Of a DNA stretch of 30,760 bases, positions 11,244 to 20,400 are shown piece after piece. Under the pieces are notes generated by a model. It saw nothing but the letters and a program-made list of their open reading frames with translations, was not told the origin of the DNA and ran no database searches. The stretch covers positions 604 through 31,363 of the forward strand of contig QAXH01004264.1 of the NCBI GenBank assembly GCA_004335635.1, in the 5' to 3' direction. The position numbers and the translations under genes were made by a program. Source of the DNA: Chloromonas sp. AAM2 (taxonomy: Eukaryota; Chlorophyta; Chlorophyceae; Chlamydomonadales; Chlamydomonadaceae). Every line of letters begins with the position of its first letter. The first letter of the stretch is position 1.

Positions 11244-11910
11244 TCCGATCAGTCCAACTCTGAGCAAAGTGTGCTTTCGCGCTCTGGGAAGAGGTATGGG
11301 CCATGATTAACGTCATATGGCAAAAAATGTCGCTTGAATGATCGGAATCCGCTATCAACAGTTTGACCCTTTGGTATTGATTTCTCTAGCTGACATGGAC
11401 CTTGACCCTGACAATCTTTCGATTCATGCTATTTGAATGGCTAACGGGATGCTTTCGGACGGGTGATAGCTAGAAAGGACTCACCACCCCTTTACTAGGA
11501 GAAATTTTACAATTTGCGCAAGTGGTTGATATTTGTGCTTCCTGGTGTGCCCTCCCTCCTTGTAATCCAAGCTTTGCTGCAGATGTGCTTACTACCAGAC
11601 TTTGCATGATGAGAGGGCTGTCGGTGGCACGTCTCACGCAGGAATACCGTAGATTCTCACCACGGGTCAGCCGAAGTTAATTGCCTCTGTGTTCGTCACC
11701 GCAAGGAGCACTGCCGAGTGTGGGGGCCAATGTTTTGGTTGATCACTTGTTGTATATCCAGTAGGATCAGTCAGCTACAGTGACAGTCCCTATTTCCGAC
11801 CGGCCCAAGATCCGATCAGTGTTCAGGGTTGCGTTTGTGACGGCTCTCTTAACCGCCAGCATTGTCCTCTATTGCAGAGAATGTGTTCGCCCGCGTTCGG
11901 AACTGGATTC

Positions 11911-11957
11911 GTCAGCTACTTAGTCAGCTACTTAGTCAGCTACGTAGTCAGCTACTC
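11911..11957 (+). repeat. 12-bp tandem repeat, four units
   Basis: GTCAGCTACTTA occurs four times in a row, with one substitution in the third unit and a diverged end to the last. Upstream of the gene at 12485. Confidence 0.85.
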
Positions 11958-12125
11958 CAGAATGCCCTCCTGAAGCTGAGTAGTCTTGCCTCTTTGTAGA
12001 GATGCAGGTTGTTTTGTTTGCAGAGGGTGCGCTGCAGTGTGAGAGATGCAGGCTTTTCACTGTAAAACAACCAGGCTGACTGCAGATACTGTAGACAGCC
12101 GTGCTAGGGTTGCCTTGATCCTCAG

Positions 12126-12166
12126 GTATTAGCACACAGGTATTAGGACACAGGTATTAAGACAGG
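12126..12166 (+). repeat. short tandem repeat (~14 bp, three units)
   Basis: GGTATTAGGACACA-type units recur three times (GGTATTAGCACACA, GGTATTAGGACACA, GGTATTAAGACA). Confidence 0.7.
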
Positions 12167-12484
12167 TAACGTTAGGATCAACAGATGACAAGGCAGACGT
12201 CTCACGCCTGACAATGGATCCAAATCCATTGCGGTCACGTGCGTGCAGTTACGAATGGATCGCAGACATGACGCGGAGAAGCTCAGTATCCGGGCTTCCT
12301 CATGCGATTGCCGCCATGAGGAAGAGATCAATCACTGCCCTTCTCGAACATGCGGGGGCTTGCGCTAAACGGTTAGCTCTCGGCCGACATGCAGCAGTTG
12401 AGCCATCGTACGTGCTCCTGAAGGATTCACCCCTAGCACATCAAAGGGATCTTCTTAGGTGGGTGAAACCATTTGAGTTCAAGC

Positions 12485-15400
12485 ATGGCTGTTGTTCTCG
12501 CGATCAACTCATTTGCCATGCTGACAGCGCTGCATGCTCACCGCAGATTTTCAACCTTGGCATGCGCCAGACAAATCACGCAACATGTGGTAAGGCTTGC
12601 ACTGAATGCGGCTAATGCTTGGCAGCATCTGAACATCATGCAATACTTTCATCTGCACAGTGACCATGCGCTGAAAACTGGTGCATGCAGGGATGGCAAC
12701 CGTTACCCACATGCCTCTTCGTCAGATGGCGACACACCCTTGCTCGGCCGCTGTCCGTGCAGCCTATTGACATCATTCAGCTGCAGGATAAGCTCGCATC
12801 ACCCACCAGCCTTGAGGAGCTGGCTGTACCTGTGCTCAGCCATGCGCAAGTGCTCAACCCAGAACAGCTCACAAGGTCTCTTGTGCTCCTACCGCGGCTG
12901 ATACGAAGAAGCCGTGTGCCTTCGCTACCAGAGCAGCAAGCCCTGCCGGCAGTACTCTTCACAGCGCTTGTTGGCCGGCTTGCTCAGGTGCTGCCTCACA
13001 CCAGCCACAAACAGCTGGCTTCGGGCCTGTGGGGTGCAGCAGCCAGCTGGCTGGCAGTGCAAGCAAAGCTGAAACCGTTCAAGGCACTGCATTTGAAGCG
13101 GCAGCGGTTAGAACAGCAGCTACAGCAGGAGAGGGCGCAGATAGAACAAGCCAAGCAGCAGCTGCCAGAAACTACAGCAAGTCTTGCAAAAGATGTGCAG
13201 CTCGCACTTCAGAAGTTGGAGGAGCACTTAGCGCAAGTGAAGGGGCATCAGCATCATGCACAGGTGCAAGAGCTGCAGGAGCAGTTGAAGGATGAGTTGG
13301 AACAGCCCCTGGCACAGCAGGCGGTGCTTCAGGAACTGAAGCGGCTGGAGCCGAAGCTGCAGCCAGAGTATCCAAACCAGCAGTTATGGCAACAGAGGCA
13401 GGAGCAGCTGCAACAACAGCTGGAAGTCACACAGCTGCAGCACCTACGACAGGAGAGGGACCAGCTAGAATTCCGGAAGCAGCAGCTATCAGAAACTACA
13501 TCAAGGCTTGCCAATGATGTGCGGCTCTTGCTTTTGAAGTTGAAGCAGCAGTTACCGCACACGAAGGAGTATTCCCAGCTGGTACAGCAGCAAGCACAGC
13601 TGCAGCAGCTGCAGCAGTTGAACCCGCCTCTTGAACCGCGGCAAGTGCTCCGGAAACTGAAGCAGCTGGAGCAGCAGCTGCAGCAGCTGGAGCCAAAGCA
13701 TCCAAACCAGAAGCTATTGCAGCAGGGGCAGAAGCAGCTGCAACGACAGCTGGACGCCATGCTGCTGCCGGAGAGTGTGAAGCGTAGCGAACATGCGGTG
13801 GAGAAGCTGCTTTCAACGGGTCTTGAGTCACACTCACACTGTGAGCTGCAGCTTGAGCATTTTCAGGCTGCAGCACGCCGCAGGCCGCTTGAGAGTGTGC
13901 AGCAGCACCTGTTGGCTGCTGCCCAGGACATGCCGCTGGCCCAGGCTGCCAGCTGTGCCTGGGCACTGGCTGCTCTACAGTCGGCAGGTGCACCAGCGAC
14001 CGACCTGGACGCCTTGCTGGCTGCCTTGGGTGAGCGGCTGGCGCCGCTGCCGCCGCCGCAGGTGGCGGCGGAGGCCGGCTGGAGGGGGCTGGCACAGCTC
14101 ACCAGCGCTGCTGAGCAGGCTAGGACGCCGCCGTCCGCCCAGCTGTTGGCTGCCCTGTCGGCTGCAACCACACACAAGCTCCAGGATCACTTGCAGGTGG
14201 GCGTTTTTCAGTTGTTGGTTGCTGTTGGTGATGGTGCTGGTGTTAGTGCTGGTCGGCGTTGTGCGGCGTTATTGTACAGCTTCCGTATCAATGCATGCAG
14301 ATCGCATGAGGGGTGTGTGCTGCAAGTCAGGAAAAAGTAAATCCCAAAGTCATTGAGCACTTGCTGACGTACATGCGCATGCTCCACAAGGCCCACAAGC
14401 AGAAACTGGGCACGTCTGCCTGTTCGGCAGGAGGTTGCTGTGGTTCAATGTACAACACAGGAATGCACCCTTCATTTCCTTAGTATATCAAGCGTCTTGT
14501 GTGCCTGTGCCTTCATGCACCCATGTCATGTGCAATGATGGCTGCTTTCAAGGGTCTGCATGCCGCTCATTAGTGTGTGGTGCTGCCACGCCTGTGATTG
14601 CGGCGTGGCAGTTCACATGCAACTGACATGGGGTGGTGACTGGCCACATGCAACTGACATAGCGTGTTGACTGGCCACATGCAGGCTTCTAATCTGGTAG
14701 CTGGAGCCCTTGCACCCCGTTGCCGCTATCGCTACCGCACCCTTGCTGGCATTCACGAAACCCACGAGCTCTTACCCCCTCGCCCCTCCAAATACCTCCG
14801 CACCAACCAACCCAAGGTCATTATCGACGACTTCACTCCCAGCACCCTTGTGCCAACCCTGCGTGGTATGCATGTGATGTACCAGCAGCTCAACGACCTG
14901 GATGCATCGGAAGCTAGGCGGCAGCTGCCCAGCGACCTACTACACGCAGCTACCGTGCACCTGCTGTCCAGCTTTGGCCCTGCGCCAGCCGCTGCAGCTA
15001 CCACTGGCCGCGGCACCACCAGCATCAGCAGCAGCAGCAGCAGCAGCATCGGCAGTCTTGTGAGAAGCAGCAGTGCTGGCAAGAGGATCAGCCGGCAGAC
15101 TGAGCTGGCACTGCGTGGCAGCGCTCCACGACCGCCTGGCCGGCGGCTGTCTACTGCCCACGTTAAGCAGCTGCTGTGGCTGGTGGGCTCGGAGCAGCCA
15201 GCGGGGTTCCAGCAGCTAGGCAGCCAGCTGCTGACGCCACTGGCACGCACCCAGGGCTCAACTGTGCCTATTGAGGGTGTGCTGTCCGGCCTGAGGGGGG
15301 CGGCTGGCTTGGGGCTGCCACGTGAGAGCCCAACTGTGGAAGCGCTGCTTCAGAATGCAGCCACGGCTCTGCAGGTGCAGGAATGGCAGGCACCAGCTAC

Positions 15401-16109
15401 AGCGCCTGCTGAGCTGTCATCAGATGTCGCTGCCACGGTCAAACGGTCCAAAGCAATGCACAAGGAGCCCAAAGCGGCAGCCGAGACCGGCTCGGAAGAG
15501 GCACAGCCGGCGAGCAGTGACCCGTCTGCAGCGGCCCCGACAGCCGCTAGCACCAGCCCCAGCATGCCGACCCATGCCGCCGTCCCCATCCGGCTGTCTG
15601 CTGAAAATATGTCGCACCTAGTCGCTGCCCTTGCACACCTGAAATGTGATAGCTTCCTGGCTCACTCCCTGGTGATCAACGTGCTTGAACAAGCGGAACA
15701 AGTGCAAGGCAAGCAGTGGGGTTCGCCCACACACGTGGCTCGGTTGCTGACGGCTGCTGCGCACATAGCGCCCGCACAGGATCCCTTGCTGCAAAAAGCA
15801 GTTGACGAGGTCAAAGAACGTGTATTCAAGAAGCTGGAGAAGTGGGCTGAGAGCCATGTGGAAGCGTACGGTGGCATGCCTGGCCTGCGTTGTGCGGCTG
15901 CGGTTAGCTGCTGGCCCAAGCGCAATCCTGTTGTGCTGACGCGCCTGGCAGGGCGTGTTTTGAACATGCGGGAGACCTCCGCGGAGGCCAGGGCGAGGAA
16001 GATCGAGGGGTGGGTGGAGCGTCTGCAGCCATCCCTGCAGCGGCGACTGGCAGCTGCTCTTGACCAGGTGGAGCCTGAACATCAGCTGCTGCCCTTTCTT
16101 CAAGCGTAA
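12485..16109 (+). CDS. organelle-targeted helical-repeat protein with Gln-rich coiled coil (OPR-like, tentative; ~1011 aa)
   Basis: Three exons join in phase 0: 12485-12589, 12691-14196 and 14685-16109 (TAA). The ATG at 12485 gives an N-terminus rich in Ala, Arg, Ser and Thr without acidic residues for the first ~35 residues (MAVVLAINSFAMLTALHAHR…), as expected of a chloroplast or mitochondrial transit peptide. A helical segment follows (DIIQLQDKLASPTSLEEL…, residues ~62-140) that resembles the start of chlorophyte OPR proteins. Residues ~167-392 form a Gln/Leu/Glu-rich coiled coil made of two tandem ~108-residue copies. More Ala/Leu-rich helical repeats follow (QAASCAWALAAL at ~420). Exon 3 encodes a poly-Ser stretch, an Ala/Pro/Ser-rich linker, and further helical pairs to the C-terminus. 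I see no RAP domain or catalytic motif. OPR/FASTK-like proteins bind organelle RNA; applying that role here is inference. It could instead be a structural coiled-coil protein. Confidence 0.7.
13099..13760 (+). repeat. intragenic tandem duplication of ~108 codons
   Basis: The encoded unit KQQLPETTASLAKDV (from 13153) recurs as KQQLSETTSRLANDV (from 13477), 324 nt apart. YPNQQLWQQRQEQLQQQL (from 13369) recurs as HPNQKLLQQGQKQLQRQL (from 13699), 330 nt apart. The two copies are adjacent and share order, with small indels between the matched blocks. Confidence 0.8.
14614..14684 (+). repeat. 31-bp tandem repeat at a splice acceptor
   Basis: CACATGCAACTGACAT starts at 14614 and 14645, and a third partial unit CACATGCAG at 14676 supplies the acceptor of exon 3 (AG 14683-14684). 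The earlier units have CAA where the acceptor has CAG. Confidence 0.75.
15019..15050 (+). repeat. (AGC)n repeat encoding poly-Ser
   Basis: A run of AGC codons broken by two ATC codons inside exon 3 of the helical-repeat gene. Probably a flexible, length-variable linker. Confidence 0.8.
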
Positions 16110-16145
16110 CCTCACGTCATAACATGACGGTAGTGGTTTCTGCGG

Positions 16146-16283
16146 CGACATCCTGGTGCTGTAGCACAAGGATTAGGTATGACGTTCACGAGGATTAGTG
16201 CTATGAGTTGTAACGCTTTGCTACTGGTAATGACAGCGGATATCCTAGTGCTGTGGCGCGAGGATAAGAGGCATGACGCTTTC
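16146..16283 (+). repeat. diverged ~92-bp tandem repeat in a 3' UTR
   Basis: CGACATCCTGGTGCTGTAGC near 16145 recurs as GGATATCCTAGTGCTGTGGC near 16238. Both are followed by an AAGGAT/GAGGAT block and then by TATGACG/CATGACG. It lies just after the stop codon of the helical-repeat gene. Confidence 0.55.
16209..16213 (+). terminator. candidate poly(A) signal TGTAA of the helical-repeat gene
   Basis: TGTAA about 100 nt after the TAA at 16107-16109, a normal distance for a chlorophyte 3' UTR. Confidence 0.5.
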
Positions 16284-17478
16284 GTTCGCATGCTTGCTGC
16301 AGGACAGACTCGATGTGTGACTCTTGCACTTGCCGTTAGGCTCAGTAAGGTTACATTTGCAGTTGGCATGGCTTGTTGCAGTGTCAGGTGCCATCATTGC
16401 TGCAGTCAACATGAATGCAACTTGTTATGCAAACATGACTTGGTGGCATGGGTTCACATAAGTGCGTGCGTGCAGCGTGGCTTGACTTACTCGTGTTGTG
16501 CATGCTCTGTGCTGTCATGCATGATGTTGATGACATTTGGTTATGCGTGTGGCTGGCTGCTACGGATAGAGAATACAGCTACTCAGATGCATCGTGACAA
16601 TTGTCAGGCACCAACACACTGCTATGTGATGTCAACATGGCTTTACGTAGAGCAAGCTCTCCAAAGGACATCATGCCTTCCATGAAAACTCATGCTACAA
16701 TTGCAATGTCGCGAACTAAAAAAACCAAGCATATGCAGACGCAGTACAGAGCCTCCCGCGATAGTAAAGATAGAAGCGCAGCAGAGCTAATCTTCAGGTC
16801 TGTGCATGTGCGTGTCCCCATGCATTATCAAGACTGTACACTGTCTGTCCTATGGTGGCTGTCCGAGTTCTTTGGATGGAGCCACTGTAGTACGTCTTCC
16901 TCTCCAGAGAGATGTATATAACCAGTTAAGGCTAGAAGGGTAAACCTTCGCAGACCTTCCCCACACTGGTTAGACAGCAAATACACCCATAATTTATCTG
17001 CAAGATTGCCGCAGGATCAGAACGACTGCTTGTCCAAACAAATAGCACGAGGCGTAGTTATCATGAGGAGGTCAACCAACTGGTCTAGATACCAGATAAT
17101 GGCAAGCAATAGGCTGGCAACCCATAAACCTGCACCCGAGTGCAATCCATTGGCACGTGAGCTCAGTCTGCATCGTCCTCATCGCCTCCATGCGCATCCA
17201 TGTACTTCGCCACGCGAGTGTTGAGCCATCTGCAGGCAGTGACAAAAGCAAATGCATTGAAGGGTTTTGGAAGCTCGTTACGACGCCTGAATGTGATATA
17301 TTATTTATAAAACAACGTGCAGGCCTGCAACGCGTATCTATATTATCTACGGAACAAGAGTTGCACCATACAAACGAGCAAAAGAATAGTAGCCACCTAT
17401 AAGCATGTATGAAAACTGCGTTTGCTGAATGAGTTGCCACTCAGTTCCTCAGTGGAGTTGTCGCACATGCAGATACTT

Positions 17479-20400
17479 TCAAGCATCACCAGAGCGGCCT
17501 GCTGGGGAATGTGGGCACGCCGTTACTGCCATTCCTGTGTTGCCGGCTGCCCACCTGAGGTACGATGCAGGCATGTTCTGCTTCATGCCCTTGCGTACTA
17601 GCCCTGCCGCCCGCATGATGGTCTTGGCCTCCTGCACCTTGCCCTGACCAAACAGGGCGTCGGCCAAGCCCTGCGCCAGGGGCTTGTGGTCCGCTTCTGG
17701 GGACACGAGCTTGCTGATGGAGTAGGCCTGAGAAGGGCAAGGCGGTACTTTACAATTGCGTCAAAAGTGCAAGTGCCATACACATGATGTGCACAGCTCA
17801 ACGAGGAAATTGAAGGCGACGCAGCAGAGGGTAAAACACCAGCAGGTTAGCGGATAGGCAGCTAGGGTATTGCAAGGTGCATTGCAATTGCGCCTTGCGG
17901 GTACACAACAGCTTTAGGCTCTGGCATCTAACGTCATGTAAGCGCGGTGCGATGTGGCAGCACATTGACACACATCATGGGGCGCAGGGTGTAAGGGCCA
18001 GGTGAAGAAGGTTAGTAGAAGTGATTTTTGACGCTTGTCAGTTGGTGCAGTCTACCCTGTTGTTGGCTGGCAGCGCACCTGTTTGAACATGACCTCTGCC
18101 ACGCCAAACTGTGTCGAGCTGTTGAAGATCTGTGCCTGCTCCAGCGCATTGTTTCCGATCCACTTGACCTTGCTGATGATCTCCGCCAGCTGGCTCTTGG
18201 TCATGGTGCACAGCTCGTGCTCACCGCCCTGAAAAACAACGCGTAAAGCAAGAAAAACAGCTCATTGTGGTAGGTGTGGAAGGTGGGCTCGTACCCAAGT
18301 CATTTCAGAGACACGTGGCAGGACAACTAAGGATACCGGACGGGACTAGGGTTAGGTCAGGGTCTCCGTCCTACTGCATCTCGTGTTATTTGAATGTACT
18401 TGGCATGAGCCTTCCTACCAGCTTTTCCTTGAAGACGATGTAAGCCTTAGCCAAGAACATGGCGGCCTTGTCCAGTAAATGATCTCTCTTCGCCAGGTAG
18501 TTGGTCACGTAATTCAACGACATGAACTTGTCAATCTTCGTGTACCGCAGTAACTGACGACCAACGGCAATCAAGCGCTTTTCCATCTCGTCGGCCTCGT
18601 CATCTTTTCGCAAATCGCGTAGCAAGTCGGCGAGTTGGCCCATGCTGGCTAAGGTCGCGTGGTGTTCGCCGCCGTACGACCGGTTTCTGCACTTGAAGAT
18701 CGCCATCAGCACGCCTTCGGCTTCCTTGGCACGTTTCTCCTTGATCATCATTTCGGCCTGCGCCACAGGACAGTGCTGACGAATATGAAGTACGTCATCA
18801 GATGGGCACACATGACCAAAGTACGGCCGGCAGTGCGAGGGTTCAAACACATCGCGCCGTGTGCTAACACATCGTGCTTACTTGAGGCGGTGTTAGCTGC
18901 GTACAGCGATATCCAGGCGTGCTATGGCTTAGCTTGTTACTGACATGATGGTAAGCAATCAAACCCTGAGCCCTGCGCGACTCTCCTCCTACCTGGAACG
19001 CTTTGCTGTCCAATGTTGCCGGGTGATCCAGTCCGAACAGTTTGGTCCTCAGCACCAGTGCCTTCTCAATCAGCATCTTGGCCTCCGACAGCCTGTTGCT
19101 GTAGAAGGTGCACAGCGCCAGTGTGTGGTAGGCGGCCGCGCTGTCGGCTGTTTCCCCCTGGTAGGTGGCTGACACGTGCTTGAGCACCTCTCGCAAATGG
19201 CTCTCACCCTCCTCGTACAGTTTCTGCACAAGCCAATCACAGCGGCAATAATAGCATAATATATATAATAGTATAATACATATAATAGTATAATATATAA
19301 TAATAGTAATATATAATAATAGTATAATATATAATAATAGTATATAATAATATTTAGTATAGTATATAATAATAATAGTATGACATATATAATAATAATA
19401 TCATATGTATGTAGACAGAAAAAAAGAACGACCAGCACTGGCAGCATCCAGTCAAATTCGCTTTTGGGGGGAGAGGGGGTGGCAACCTTCAGTCTAGTGA
19501 TTGCTCGGTTTTGTACAAGCCAGAACTGCTGTTTTGACACACTTGTTGGAGTAACAACCACGATACGTCACGATGAGGGGACGGTTGTCCAAATGTACAC
19601 TGACAGCAGGCAGCATACAGTCATACTTGCTCATCGCCCACCTGTGCCACCGCGATGCTGGCCAGCTGCAGCATGCTCTTGATCACTTGGTGGTGCTCGG
19701 CCCCGTACACCTGCACACAGAAAGTCACCGGCTAAGTCTTAAATACGTATATTATAAATGATGCGATGTGATTCATTGTTTTATCACCCGGTCATGCGGC
19801 TCGTTCCTGTTTTGCCTTCAGTTGGACTGCCTTGCCTGCTTTGTCCGCTTCTTTATTTTCTTGCTCAGGGTAGGCCAGGGCGGTGCCCATCCCGTTCCGT
19901 ATCCTCTGGCGGCGTCCCTGGTGTAAATACATGTATATACTGGCTGAGTCACACTTTTTGTGAGACCACCCACACTTGCAGGCCGCAGTACAAGGCACCC
20001 GACCCGGGCATGTCTATATCATAAATATCTTCTACATACATATTGAATAGCATATTCTGCCTCCTACATGGTTTGCTTCCGGTATGCTGAGGGTCGGTTT
20101 CAATGTGAGCACCCTTACCTTAACCTTTTCCTCGAGCATCTTGCGTGAGAGCATCTCCGCCTTAGTATAGAACTGCCGTTGGGTCAGGATGTCAGCCAGG
20201 GCGCCAACACCGTCCATGTAAAGCTCGTCCTGTCAAGCAAAATTCAGAATCGTGTAATTTTGATCCAGTCGTAAAGCACATTTTCGAATATTGTAATTTT
20301 AATCCATTTAATACAGTAATTGGTTGAGCGACCTGGCCTGGGATGGCACTGCTGGGGTCATAGATTCGTGCTGGTCACCCTTTTGACTGAGCTCTTCACT

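Larger units (their letters stand above)
10908..12484. other. intergenic region between lyase and helical-repeat gene
   Basis: Holds the lyase 3' UTR, a dispersed repeat copy, short tandem repeats, and presumably the promoter/5' UTR of the gene starting at 12485. An open frame from 12214 runs into this area, but its phase does not fit the downstream exon, so I did not call it coding. No domain-bearing ORF is visible. Confidence 0.55.
16110..17478. other. convergent intergenic region
   Basis: Lies between the 3' ends of the + strand helical-repeat gene and the - strand TIR-like/TPR gene, so it holds both 3' UTRs. The short open frames have no recognisable domain or splice support. I see no RNA gene. 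No TGTAA for the minus-strand gene was found close to its stop; the nearest on that strand reads at 16351-16355. Confidence 0.55.

Noticed and set aside
12214..12615. 133-codon open frame as the start of the helical-repeat gene
   Set aside because: Its phase at the donor after 12589 does not match the exon at 12691. The ATG at 12485 in the other frame joins in phase 0 and gives a transit-peptide-like N-terminus.
13496..14095. 199-codon minus-strand open frame rich in Ala and Pro
   Set aside because: It is the antisense shadow of the CAG/CTG-rich coiled-coil exon; composition explains it and it has no domain or splice support.
16601..16921. 106-codon plus-strand frame in the convergent intergenic region
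   Set aside because: No domain, no matching splice partners, and unbiased composition.
19245..19410. AT-rich tract as a replication origin or matrix attachment site
   Set aside because: It is a simple intronic TAATA microsatellite; nothing else supports such a role.
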